Below the pieces are notes generated by a model, which was not told the DNA's origin, searched no databases, and saw only the letters and a list, made by a program, of their open reading frames with translations. Shown here in pieces: positions 1 to 7,109 of a stretch of DNA of 15,843 bases. A program made the position numbers and the translations under genes. The stretch is from assembly GCA_030532815.1 (NCBI GenBank), contig JAUNKI010000029.1:1-15843 (forward strand). Direction: 5' to 3'. This DNA comes from Leptotrichiaceae bacterium. Its GTDB lineage: Bacteria; Fusobacteriota; Fusobacteriia; Fusobacteriales; Leptotrichiaceae. Positions within the stretch are counted from its first letter, which is position 1. The number at the start of each line of letters is the position of its first letter.

Positions 1-47
1 AATAACATATTAATATTAAAAAAATAAGCATTTTCTATCTAAAAACA

Positions 48-56
48 TGATATAAT
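48..56 (+). promoter_or_regulatory. Extended -10 promoter of the Nudix gene
   Basis: A perfect TATAAT (51-56) is preceded by TG one base upstream (48-49), which is an extended -10 element. The expected -35 position (about 28-33, GCATTT) is a poor match, as is common for extended -10 promoters. Transcription would start near 62-64, giving a leader of about 20 nt before the ATG at 85. Confidence 0.55.
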
Positions 57-84
57 CGGAAAAAACAAAAAATCGGGAGAAAAA

Positions 85-852
85 ATGATTACAACATTAT
101 GCTATCTTGAAAAAGACGATAAGTATCTGATGTTATACAGAAACAAAAAGGAAATTGATATAAATAAAGGAAAGTGGCTCGGAGTGGGCGGAAAAGCAGA
201 AAAAGAGGAAACACCTGAACAATGTCTGAAAAGGGAAATTAAGGAAGAAACCGGATATGAGCTAAACAGTTATGAGTACAGGGGTCTTGTGATTTTTAAT
301 TATAATGATGATGAACCTTTATTTATGTATCTTTATACAAGTTCGGATTTTTACGGAATGGAAAAGGAATGTGATGAAGGAGAATTAAAATGGATTCAAA
401 AAAAGGAAATCCTAAATCTCGAACTATGGGAAGGCGACAAAATATTTTTGAAATTACTGTTTGAAAACTCTCCCTTTTTCTATTTAACTCTGAATTATGA
501 AAATGATGATTTAATCAGTTCAAAATTGGAATTTAAAGGTCGTTACAGTTGTTTTGAAGTATTTGTACCGGAAAATTATGTAGAAAAAATTGTAAAAAAT
601 TTGCAAAGATATTCTCTTCTGACAGAAGGATTTTATGCAGATGTCTATTCTCTGACTGATACTGTCGGGAATTGGAAAACTCTTGAAGGCGGCAGTCCTT
701 TTGAGGGAGAAGCGGGAAAAAAGAGTATTGCACATGAAAAAATAATGAGATTCAGAGTAAAAAGAGAATTTGAGGAGTTGGCATACTATCTGGTAAAAGA
801 GGCACATCCTTATGAAGTGGCGGTAATTAATGTGTTCAGGACGGAAGTTTAA
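85..852 (+). CDS. Nudix hydrolase fused to a NIF3/YqfO-type PII-like (CutA-like) domain
   Basis: The 255-residue protein starts at ATG 85 behind GGGAGA (75-80, 5-nt spacing). Residues 1-130 are a MutT-like Nudix domain. The Nudix box is complete at residues 36-58: G-x5-E-x7-REIKEETGY, which supplies the glutamates that bind Mg2+ for hydrolysing a nucleoside-diphosphate-linked substrate, perhaps an oxidised nucleotide. From about residue 150 the protein resembles the CutA/PII-like insert of NIF3-family proteins (YqfO, YbgI). It has an opening strand of the CFEVFVPE type, then GNWKTLEGGSPFEG (a GxF/W-T-x-x-G-S-x-PF-x-G-x-x-G pattern), and ends with AHPYE (240-244). In NIF3 proteins this domain is inserted in, or stands apart from, the dinuclear metal core; here it is a C-terminal fusion. 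The substrate is unknown. There is no evident link to the amino acid cluster, about 1 kb downstream. Confidence 0.85.
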   Translation: MITTLCYLEKDDKYLMLYRNKKEIDINKGKWLGVGGKAEKEETPEQCLKREIKEETGYELNSYEYRGLVIFNYNDDEPLFMYLYTSSDFYGMEKECDEGELKWIQKKEILNLELWEGDKIFLKLLFENSPFFYLTLNYENDDLISSKLEFKGRYSCFEVFVPENYVEKIVKNLQRYSLLTEGFYADVYSLTDTVGNWKTLEGGSPFEGEAGKKSIAHEKIMRFRVKREFEELAYYLVKEAHPYEVAVINVFRTEV

Positions 853-1575
853 ACATCGACTGTATTTATATAATATCAGACGGACATATTTCTTACTGAT
901 TGTTTCATTTTGAATGGGTTACTTCAGTTTTAATTGTTTTAGACGGGCAGTTATAAAAATGAAATAAAGTATTTTTCAGAGGAAGCAGAAAATGGAGATT
1001 TAATTTTTAAAGTTAATTATTTATTTGATTTATTATTTAAAATACAGGGAATTTAATAAAAAAATTATTGGGGCTGTCTCATAAGGGACAAAAATACATT
1101 TGTTATAAATTTTATATATTTTTCTGTTTTTATAAAATCAGTAAAGATAATGTCTTTTAATTTTTAAAATACATAATACTTATAGTTAGAGAATTATTTT
1201 TGACTTATAAGAGAGTTTCCGTTATTGTAATTTGAACCTAAGGTTTTGAAAAAAATGACAGGGAAATCGAAAAAATAAATATGCGTGAAAACTATCAAAA
1301 AATGGATTTTTAAGGTATATTTTAAAAGTCGTAAAAAACAGAATATCGGTTTTATTGTGATTCTGCTGATTTTAAAAATAAAAAAGAAATTGAAGAGATT
1401 GGTGGACTTTGAGTTTTAAAATACACTTTAATTAAAATAACGGACAAAAAAATATAAATTAGAAAATATATAATATATATAATAAAAATTAAAAACCTAT
1501 ATTTTACATTAATTATTATTTTTGATAGAATTACTTCAGAAGAAATTGAGAAAATAAAGTTTTTAGGAGGAAGTA
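853..1575. other. Gene-poor region with short coding-like debris
   Basis: No intact gene is visible. A 37-codon open stretch on the + strand (943-1056, no start codon, ending at TAA 1054) reads like a hydrophilic-then-hydrophobic protein fragment. A second coding-like stretch in another frame (about 1335-1454) is broken by TGA at 1410 and TAA at 1455. These look like relics of decayed genes, though in AT-rich DNA some of this could be chance. Around 1070-1093 a GGGGCTGTCTCATAAGGGAC motif resembles the ends of some insertion sequences. It can form a 6-bp hairpin (TGTCTC/GGGACA, one G-U pair), but I found no partner end or transposase. I see no clear terminator for the Nudix gene. Confidence 0.4.
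1200..1228 (+). promoter_or_regulatory. Candidate sigma70 promoter upstream of the ilvD leader
   Basis: TTGACT (1200-1205) and TATTGT (1223-1228) are separated by 17 nt. They match the -35 consensus in five of six positions and the -10 in four of six. An 11-bp palindrome, AACCTAAGGTT (1235-1245), lies at the expected start of transcription and could be an operator, but it is short. If used, the transcript would carry about 685 nt of leader before ilvD. A perfect TATAAT at 1469-1474 is another candidate but lacks a recognisable -35. Confidence 0.35.
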
Positions 1576-1728
1576 ATGCTGTCAATATTAATTTTAGTCA
1601 TATTATTACTGATTATTATACAAATTCTGGGACTTATAGTCATGAAAAATTTACAATTTTCAGCCTTAAGAGTTTCTAAGAATGATTTTGAAATGCAATC
1701 AGTAAAAAGTAAAAATGACTATTATTAA
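1576..1728 (+). CDS. 50-residue hydrophobic small ORF; possible BCAA leader peptide or small membrane protein
   Basis: ATG 1576 follows a strong AGGAGG (1565-1570) at 5-nt spacing, and the frame closes at TAA 1726. Residues 2-22 form one long hydrophobic helix in which 18 of 21 residues are Leu, Ile or Val; residues 24-50 are polar and mixed in charge. This suits a single-pass membrane protein. It also suits a leader peptide whose Ile/Leu/Val codons sense charged tRNA, because the next large gene is ilvD and a terminator lies in between. Codons 30-33 contain the segment 1663-1675 that can pair with the terminator stem. After the TAA the same frame stays open for 33 further codons, so it could also be a small gene cut by a nonsense mutation. 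I recognise no family. The frame one base behind looks hydrophilic, as expected for a shadow of a membrane helix. Confidence 0.5.
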   Translation: MLSILILVILLLIIIQILGLIVMKNLQFSALRVSKNDFEMQSVKSKNDYY

Positions 1729-1830
1729 TGCGTGTCGGTCATTACTGTAACTGAAGTAAAAATCATCAGACTGTTCGGATTTAAACTGAAATCCGACGGT
1801 AATCTTAGTAAATGTAAAATTCTGATATAG
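1729..1830 (+). pseudogene. In-frame open tail after the small ORF stop (possible severed C-terminus)
   Basis: These 33 codons plus a TAG (1828-1830) are in the same frame as the preceding 50-codon ORF and separated from it only by TAA 1726. The translation is coding-like, with a beta-strand-like segment (SVITVTEVKIIRLFGF) followed by a polar tail, and its codons resemble the neighbours'. A GTG at 1732 could start it, but there is no ribosome binding site. The frame ends 6 nt before the terminator at 1837, as the natural end of a gene would. One reading is an 84-residue membrane protein gene broken by one nonsense codon; another is chance openness in a structured leader. Confidence 0.3.
1770..1800 (+). 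other. Stable leader hairpin
   Basis: TCGGATTT (1775-1782) and AAATCCGA (1789-1796) form a perfect 8-bp stem with a 6-nt loop. Four more pairs (1770-1773 with 1797-1800, one G-U) extend it past one bulged T at 1774. No U-run follows, so it is not a terminator. It could be a structural element of the ilvD leader RNA, or an accidental palindrome in coding-like sequence. Confidence 0.45.
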
Positions 1831-1836
1831 ACTTTT

Positions 1837-1863
1837 AAGGCGATTCGAATGAGTCGCCTTTTT
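1837..1863 (+). terminator. Rho-independent terminator or attenuator upstream of ilvD
   Basis: The arms AAGGCGATTC (1837-1846) and GAGTCGCCTT (1851-1860) form a 10-bp stem with one G-U pair and a GAAT loop, followed by a run of five T (1859-1863). It ends 56 nt before the chosen ilvD ATG. The short space between has no recognisable promoter, so ilvD expression probably needs readthrough. That favours an attenuator role, although it could simply end the small upstream gene. Confidence 0.75.
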
Positions 1864-1919
1864 CAATGAAATTATTCATTTTAAAAATTAATCGCAAAAA
1901 AATGAGGAGAGTGAAATCA

Positions 1920-3587
1920 ATGTCAAGGAGTAACAATTTAACAAAAGGAGCTGCAAGAGCTCCACACAGATCACTGCTGAAAGGACTGGGCTTCGTAAAT
2001 GAAGAAATGGACAAACCGATAATAGGGATTGCCAATTCATTCAACGAAATAATACCGGGACATGTGCATCTGAAAACTTTAGTTCAGGCGGTAAAAGACG
2101 GGATAAGAAATGCAGGAGGGGTACCTATGGAGTTCAATACTATAGGTATATGTGACGGTCTTGCCATGAACCATATAGGAATGAAATATTCCCTTGTAAC
2201 GAGAAATATAATAGCCGATTCCATAGAAGCAACGGCAATGGCGACACCTTTTGACGCAATAGTATTTATCCCCAACTGTGACAAAGTCGTTCCGGGAATG
2301 CTCATAGCGGCTGCAAGACTGAATATACCTTCCATATTTATAAGCGGAGGAGCAATGCTGGCAGGAGTATATAAAGGGAAAAAAGTCGGGCTGAGCAATG
2401 TTTTTGAAGCAGTGGGACAGTATGAAGCGGGAATGATAACTAAAAAAGAACTGAACCATGTGGAAGATATGGCATGTCCTACATGCGGTTCATGTTCGGG
2501 AATGTATACTGCAAATACGATGAACTGTTTGACGGAGGCACTGGGAATGGGACTTCCCGGAAACGGGACCGTACCTGCAGTATTTTCAGAAAGACTTAGA
2601 CTTGCAAAAAAGGCAGGAATGCAGATACTTGAAGTTCTGAAAGCAGATCTCAAGCCGAAAGATATAATGACCAAAAAAGCATTTGAAAATGCCGTAGCTG
2701 TGGATATGGCTTTGGGGGGATCTTCAAATACAGCTCTCCACTTGCCTGCGATAGCCCATGAAGCCGGAATAAAACTGACATTGGACGATTTTAACGATAT
2801 TGCAAGGAAAACTCCTCAGTTATGTAAGCTCTCTCCGTCAGGAGAATATTTCATAGAGGATTTATACAGAGCAGGCGGGGTTACGGGAGTTATGAAAAGA
2901 ATGTATGAAAACGGAAGACTTCACGGAGATGAGAAAACCGTAACTTTACAGACACAGGCGGATCTTGTAAAAAGTGCATATATAAACGATGACGATGTAA
3001 TAAGACCTTGGAACAATCCTGCTTATGAAACAGGAGGAATTGCAGTGCTGAAAGGCAATCTGGCTGAAGACGGTTCAGTTGTGAAAGAAGGGGCTGTGGA
3101 CAAATCAATGCTCATACATTCAGGGCCTGCAAAAGTCTTTGATAATGAGGAAGATGCTGTAAAAGCCATAGTAGGAGGGCAGATAGTTTCCGGAGATGTG
3201 GTAGTTATAAGGTATGAAGGTCCTAAAGGAGGACCGGGAATGAGGGAAATGCTCTCTCCTACAGCTATGATTGCAGGAATGGGTCTTGACAAGGATGTGG
3301 CACTTATAACTGACGGAAGATTTTCAGGAGCTACAAGAGGAGCATCCATAGGTCATGTATCTCCTGAGGCGGCTTCAGGAGGAACAATAGGAATAATAAA
3401 AGACGGAGATATAATAGAAATAGATATACCGGGAAGAAAACTGAACGTAAAATTATCAGATGAGGAAATACAGAAGAGAAAATCCGAAAAGCCCCCTTAC
3501 AAAATAGATGTTAAGGGATATCTGAGAAAATATGCGTTGCACGTATCGTCGGCAGCTGAAGGAGCTGTGGAGATATTTGAAGATTAA
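1920..3587 (+). CDS. ilvD: Dihydroxy-acid dehydratase
   Basis: IlvD dehydrates 2,3-dihydroxy-isovalerate and 2,3-dihydroxy-3-methylvalerate to the keto acids of valine and isoleucine in the cytoplasm, using an iron-sulfur cluster and Mg2+. The 555-residue protein is of normal length. The cluster cysteines are visible at residue 78 (GICDG), 120 (PNCDK) and 192 ([10 protein letters not shown]), and the C-terminal [12 protein letters not shown] motif is intact. I chose ATG 1920 because [21 protein letters not shown] matches the usual family N-terminus and AGGAG lies at 1905-1909. The frame is open back to ATG 1866, but that start would add 18 atypical residues immediately after the terminator. 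It is the first large gene of the cluster, and ilvA follows 19 nt later. Its expression may be controlled by the leader described upstream. Confidence 0.95.
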   Translation: MSRSNNLTKGAARAPHRSLLKGLGFVNEEMDKPIIGIANSFNEIIPGHVHLKTLVQAVKDGIRNAGGVPMEFNTIGICDGLAMNHIGMKYSLVTRNIIADSIEATAMATPFDAIVFIPNCDKVVPGMLIAAARLNIPSIFISGGAMLAGVYKGKKVGLSNVFEAVGQYEAGMITKKELNHVEDMACPTCGSCSGMYTANTMNCLTEALGMGLPGNGTVPAVFSERLRLAKKAGMQILEVLKADLKPKDIMTKKAFENAVAVDMALGGSSNTALHLPAIAHEAGIKLTLDDFNDIARKTPQLCKLSPSGEYFIEDLYRAGGVTGVMKRMYENGRLHGDEKTVTLQTQADLVKSAYINDDDVIRPWNNPAYETGGIAVLKGNLAEDGSVVKEGAVDKSMLIHSGPAKVFDNEEDAVKAIVGGQIVSGDVVVIRYEGPKGGPGMREMLSPTAMIAGMGLDKDVALITDGRFSGATRGASIGHVSPEAASGGTIGIIKDGDIIEIDIPGRKLNVKLSDEEIQKRKSEKPPYKIDVKGYLRKYALHVSSAAEGAVEIFED

Positions 3588-3591
3588 GGAA

Positions 3592-3598
3592 AGGAAGG
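3592..3598 (+). promoter_or_regulatory. Ribosome binding site supporting a TTG start of ilvA
   Basis: AGGAAGG lies 8 nt before TTG 3607. The next in-frame ATG (3628) has only AT-rich sequence in front of it. Confidence 0.6.
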
Positions 3599-3606
3599 TC
3601 GGAAAA

Positions 3607-4830
3607 TTGCATAAATTATATGATTTTATGGAAGCAAGGGAAAGGCTGGGAACAGTAATAGTAAAAACCAAGCTGATTCACAGCAGTGTCTTTTCAAAAG
3701 AAACTGGAAATGAGGTTTATATAAAACCTGAAAATCTTCAGAGAACAGGTTCGTTTAAAATTAGAGGAGCATATAATAAAATATCTAAACTTACCGATGC
3801 CGAAAAAGAAAAGGGAGTTATCGCATCATCAGCAGGAAACCACGCTCAGGGAGTGGCACTTGCGGCACAGAAATTAGGAATTAAAGCTGTAATAGTAATG
3901 CCCAAGCACACTCCTCTCATTAAAGTGGAAGCGACAAGACAGTACGGAGCCGAAGTTATTCTGCACGGAGATGTCTATGACGAAGCATTTCAGAAGGCAA
4001 AGGAGCTTCAGGAAAAAGAAGGATATGTGTTTATTCATCCTTTTGATGATGAGGATGTAATAGAAGGTCAGGGAACTATAGCTCTTGAAGTACTTGAAGA
4101 ACTTCCTGATGCGGACATTATTGTAGTTCCTCTGGGAGGGGGAGGACTCGTTTCGGGAGTTGCAGCGGCAGCCAAACTTAAAAATCCCCAGATAAAAATT
4201 ATAGGAGTGGAGCCGGAAGGAGCGGCAAGTGCCAAAGTTTCCGTTGAAAAAGGGGAGATTACCGAACTGAAGGAAGCAAGTACAATAGCTGACGGTGCCG
4301 CTGTAAAGAAAATAGGCAGTATAGATTTTGATTATATAAGAAAATATGTGGATGAAATTATAACCGTTTCGGATTATGAACTGATGGAAGCATTTCTGCT
4401 GTTAGTCGAAAAACATAAAATTGTAGGGGAAAATGCAGGAATTTTATCTGTGGCGGGACTGAAAAAACTGAATGTGAAAAATAAGAAGATAATATCCATA
4501 CTGAGCGGGGGAAATATAGATGTACTTACGATTTCTTCAATGATAAACAAAGGTCTTGTAGTAAGAGGAAGAATATTCAAATTTTCAGTTGACCTTCCCG
4601 ACAAACCAGGGCAGCTTGTAGCGGTATCACAGATACTTTCCTCTCAGAATGCCAACGTAGTAAGGCTTGAACATAATCAGTTTAAAAATCTTGACAGATT
4701 TCATGAAGTTGAGCTTCAAGTGACGGCGGAAACAAACGGTGAAGAACATATAAGAAAGATTATAGAAGAGTTCAGGAAAAAAGGATATGTCGTTAAAAGG
4801 CTGAATTCTCAGGAAATAACAGGAGAGTAA
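3607..4830 (+). CDS. ilvA: Threonine dehydratase (threonine ammonia-lyase) with C-terminal ACT domain
   Basis: This PLP enzyme deaminates threonine to 2-oxobutyrate, the entry step to isoleucine. The 407-residue protein is the shorter form with one regulatory ACT-type domain, unlike the roughly 510-residue E. coli IlvA. The PLP lysine is K51 (TGSFKIRGA). SSAGNHAQG (74-82) contacts the substrate or cofactor, and the phosphate-binding glycine loop is PLGGGG (175-180). From about residue 328 comes the ACT-like domain (VDLPDKPGQL). The start is TTG 3607; ATG 3628 would give 400 residues. The frame runs upstream into the ilvD 3' end but that part is not family-like. The gene sits between ilvD and ilvB, which supports a biosynthetic rather than catabolic (tdcB) role, and suggests feedback control by isoleucine or valine through the ACT domain. 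Confidence 0.9.
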   Translation: MHKLYDFMEARERLGTVIVKTKLIHSSVFSKETGNEVYIKPENLQRTGSFKIRGAYNKISKLTDAEKEKGVIASSAGNHAQGVALAAQKLGIKAVIVMPKHTPLIKVEATRQYGAEVILHGDVYDEAFQKAKELQEKEGYVFIHPFDDEDVIEGQGTIALEVLEELPDADIIVVPLGGGGLVSGVAAAAKLKNPQIKIIGVEPEGAASAKVSVEKGEITELKEASTIADGAAVKKIGSIDFDYIRKYVDEIITVSDYELMEAFLLLVEKHKIVGENAGILSVAGLKKLNVKNKKIISILSGGNIDVLTISSMINKGLVVRGRIFKFSVDLPDKPGQLVAVSQILSSQNANVVRLEHNQFKNLDRFHEVELQVTAETNGEEHIRKIIEEFRKKGYVVKRLNSQEITGE

Positions 4831-4833
4831 AAA

Positions 4834-4865
4834 TAATCGGGGAAATAAGTCTGTTACCCGAATTA
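4834..4865 (+). other. Hairpin between ilvA and ilvB
   Basis: TAATCGGG (4834-4841) can pair with CCCGAATTA (4857-4865) with one bulged A, leaving a 15-nt loop. There is no U-run, so it is not a terminator. It may affect mRNA processing or stability between the two genes, or may be meaningless. Confidence 0.25.
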
Positions 4866-4906
4866 TAAAATAAGGAAATAAATTTTGAAAGAAGGCGGTT
4901 GAAAAA

Positions 4907-6628
4907 ATGAGCGGTGAAATGATAAACGGAGCTAAAATAGTACTGGAATGTCTGTATCGTCTCGGGATAACCGATATATTCGGGTATCCGGGAGGAGCGG
5001 TAATACCTATTTATGATGAAATTTATAAATTCGGAAGTAAAATAAATCATTATTTTGCAAGACATGAGCAGGGGGCTGCACACGAAGCTGACGGTTATGC
5101 CAGAGTTTCGGGTAAAATAGGTGTATGTCTTGCAACATCCGGACCGGGAGCTACAAATCTTGTAACGGGAATAATGACGGCTCATATGGATTCCATTCCC
5201 ATGCTTGCCATTACAGGGCAAGTAGGAAGTTCGCTTCTTGGGAAGGACGCATTTCAGGAAAGTGATATAGTAGGGATAACAGTGCCTATAACAAAAACAA
5301 ACTATCTTATACAAAATATAAAAGATCTCCCGAGAGTTATTAAAGAAGCTCATTACATAGCTACTACGGGAAGACCCGGTCCTGTACTCATAGATATTCC
5401 TAAAGACATACAGACACAGGAAATTTCATATGAGGAATTTAACAAATTATATGAAAAAAACTTTCATCTTGAAGGATATGATCCTACATATAAAGGGCAT
5501 CAGGGTCAGATAAAAAAAGCCGTCAGATTTATAAAAGAGGCAAAGAAGCCTTTAATTATAGCAGGAGCAGGAATTTTAAGAGCAGGAGCATCTGAAGAGC
5601 TGAAAAAATTTGCCGAAAAAATCCAGGCTCCAGTGACAATGACACTACTCGGTCTCGGAACTTTTCCCGGAGATCACGAGCTTTCACTGGGAATGCTCGG
5701 AATGCACGGGACGGTTTATGCGAATTATGCAACTGATGAAGCTGACCTTATAATAGCGGCAGGAATAAGATTTGATGACAGAATTACAGGAAATCCTGAT
5801 AAATTCTGCAGAAGGGCAAAAATAATACATATTGACATAGATCCTGCGGAAATTGACAAAAATAAAAAAGTCGATGTTCCCATTGTCGGTGATTTGAAAA
5901 ATGTACTTACACATTTGAATGAAGAACTGGAAAATTTAAGTCATGATGACTGGATAGAAAAAGTTAAAGGATGGAAGGAAGAGTATCCTCTTGTTTACAG
6001 AAAAGTGGGAGAGGACAAGCTGATTCCTCAGGAAGTTCTCGAAGAACTGAATGGTATTCTGGAAGGAGATGCCATAGTCGTAACCGATGTAGGACAGCAT
6101 CAGATGTGGACTGCACAGTTTATTACATATAAAAATCCTGATTCCATAGTAACTTCAGGAGGTGCAGGTACGATGGGATTTGGGCTTCCCGCAGCAATAG
6201 GTGCACAAGTTGCAGCACCGCATAAAAAAGTAGTACTTATAGTCGGAGACGGAGGATTTCAGATGACTTTTCAGGAACTTATGCTTATAAAACAGTATAA
6301 TCTTCCTGTAAAAGTACTTATTGTAAACAATTCATTTCTCGGAATGGTACGGCAGTGGCAAGAAATATTTAATGACAGAAGATATTCATTTGTCGATTTG
6401 ACTCACAATCCCGATTTTATAAAAATTGCCGAAGCTTACGGAATAAAGTCAGCAAGGTTGAAAACGAAGGAAGATTTAAAAACTAAACTGAAAGCTCTCA
6501 TAATGTCCGATGAAGGAGTGGTAATAGACTGTATAGTTGAAAAGGAAGAAAATGTATATCCTATGATACCGGCAGGAACGAGTGTAAGCCAAATGGTCGG
6601 TAAGAGGGGAGTGCTTGAAAATGAATAG
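4907..6628 (+). CDS. ilvB: Acetohydroxyacid synthase, large (catalytic) subunit
   Basis: AHAS condenses two pyruvates to 2-acetolactate, or pyruvate with 2-oxobutyrate to 2-aceto-2-hydroxybutyrate, using thiamine diphosphate, FAD and Mg2+. The 573-residue protein has the three expected domains. The N-terminal pyrimidine-binding domain carries the catalytic glutamate E54 (ARHEQGAAHEADGYAR). The central FAD domain lies around residues 195-330. The C-terminal domain carries the ThDP/Mg2+ motif starting GDGG (447-450) and ending about 28 residues later in NN. MVRQWQ, the segment next to the herbicide-sensitive site in known AHAS, is present. ATG 4907 is preceded by AAGGCGG, a fair binding site. 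The regulatory subunit gene overlaps its 3' end, so the two are likely translationally coupled. The gene marks the valine/isoleucine branch point of the cluster. Confidence 0.95.
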   Translation: MSGEMINGAKIVLECLYRLGITDIFGYPGGAVIPIYDEIYKFGSKINHYFARHEQGAAHEADGYARVSGKIGVCLATSGPGATNLVTGIMTAHMDSIPMLAITGQVGSSLLGKDAFQESDIVGITVPITKTNYLIQNIKDLPRVIKEAHYIATTGRPGPVLIDIPKDIQTQEISYEEFNKLYEKNFHLEGYDPTYKGHQGQIKKAVRFIKEAKKPLIIAGAGILRAGASEELKKFAEKIQAPVTMTLLGLGTFPGDHELSLGMLGMHGTVYANYATDEADLIIAAGIRFDDRITGNPDKFCRRAKIIHIDIDPAEIDKNKKVDVPIVGDLKNVLTHLNEELENLSHDDWIEKVKGWKEEYPLVYRKVGEDKLIPQEVLEELNGILEGDAIVVTDVGQHQMWTAQFITYKNPDSIVTSGGAGTMGFGLPAAIGAQVAAPHKKVVLIVGDGGFQMTFQELMLIKQYNLPVKVLIVNNSFLGMVRQWQEIFNDRRYSFVDLTHNPDFIKIAEAYGIKSARLKTKEDLKTKLKALIMSDEGVVIDCIVEKEENVYPMIPAGTSVSQMVGKRGVLENE

Positions 6629-7109
6629 GGAACATGAAATTTTAATAATTACGAAAAATACAAACGGAATAGTGGCAAGGATAATGTCCCTTTTCAATAG
6701 ACGGGGATATTTTGTAAATAAAATGACGGCAGGGGTAACAAATAAACCCGGATATGCCCGTCTTACTCTGACTGTGGACGGGGATCAGAAATCTCTTGAC
6801 CAGATACAGAAACAGGTGTATAAAATAGTAGATGTAGTTAAAGTAAAAGTATTTCCCGATCAGGGAGTTATCCGAAGAGAGCTTATGCTTATAAAAGTCA
6901 AATCGGATACGGAAACGAGATCACAGATAGTTCAGATTGCGGACATATACAGGGGAAAAGTACTTGATGTGTCTCCTTCGTCCCTTATAATAGAACTTAC
7001 AGGTGATGTACAGAAATTAAGAGGATTTGTTGAAATAATGAAAAATTACGGAATTCTGGAAATAGCAAAAACAGGAGTTACTGCAATGAGCAGGGGAGAA
7101 AAAATGTAA
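6621..7109 (+). CDS. ilvN: Acetohydroxyacid synthase, small (regulatory) subunit
   Basis: The protein binds IlvB, raises its activity and mediates valine feedback inhibition. The 162-residue length is that of full-size small subunits (E. coli IlvH 163). An N-terminal ACT domain (about residues 3-76) has the expected TKNTNGIVARIMSLFNRRGY stretch and a VDGD turn. A second domain begins near VIRREL and reaches the C-terminus. I chose ATG 6621, which overlaps the ilvB end by 8 nt and has GAGGGG about 10 nt upstream. An in-frame TTG at 6615 would add two residues and has tighter spacing to the same site. Oddly, the last sense codon is an ATG with its own good binding site (AGGGGAG), and the frame stays open for 39 codons beyond the TAA (see the next entry). 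Confidence 0.92.
   Translation: MNREHEILIITKNTNGIVARIMSLFNRRGYFVNKMTAGVTNKPGYARLTLTVDGDQKSLDQIQKQVYKIVDVVKVKVFPDQGVIRRELMLIKVKSDTETRSQIVQIADIYRGKVLDVSPSSLIIELTGDVQKLRGFVEIMKNYGILEIAKTGVTAMSRGEKM

Larger units (their letters stand above)
1663..1841 (+). promoter_or_regulatory. Candidate antiterminator helix of the ilvD leader
   Basis: GCCTTAAGAGTTT (1663-1675) can pair with AGACTTTTAAGGC (1829-1841) over 13 consecutive positions: 11 Watson-Crick and two G-U pairs. The second strand includes AAGGC, the start of the terminator's 5' arm, so this helix and the terminator cannot form together. The first strand lies inside the small ORF just downstream of its Ile/Leu/Val-rich codons, so a ribosome stalled there would leave it free. 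Further possible helices lie inside it: 1682-1689 with 1759-1766 (8 bp), 1714-1719 with 1738-1743 (6 bp), and the 1770-1800 hairpin. This is found by eye, without folding energies or covariation. Confidence 0.35.

Noticed and set aside
1070..1093. Insertion sequence end (GGGGCTGTCTCATAAGGGAC)
   Set aside because: Only one copy is visible, with no inverted partner, target duplication or transposase, so I list it only as part of the debris region.
1352..1585. A 77-codon hydrophobic open frame on the - strand
   Set aside because: It has a TTG start without a ribosome binding site, its residues mirror AT-rich DNA, and it crosses the ribosome binding site of the + strand small ORF.
1458..1679. 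A hydrophilic 73-codon open frame overlapping the small ORF
   Set aside because: Its second part is the shadow expected one base behind a membrane-helix ORF. It has no start or binding site, and its first part is short and AT-driven.
1866..1919. Extended N-terminus of IlvD from ATG 1866
   Set aside because: It would start three bases after the terminator T-run without a binding site and adds 18 residues unlike the family; ATG 1920 fits better.
1560..1920. T-box or ppGpp riboswitch upstream of ilvD
   Set aside because: I could not find a T-box antiterminator consensus (GGGTGGNACCGCG-like) or the conserved ykkC-type motifs.
2084..2674. Long - strand open frame of 196 codons opposite ilvD
   Set aside because: It lies wholly within a gene with complete catalytic motifs and reflects that gene's codon bias; there is no domain-like pattern or independent start.
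4834..4865. Terminator between ilvA and ilvB
   Set aside because: The stem is bulged with a large loop and has no T-run after it.
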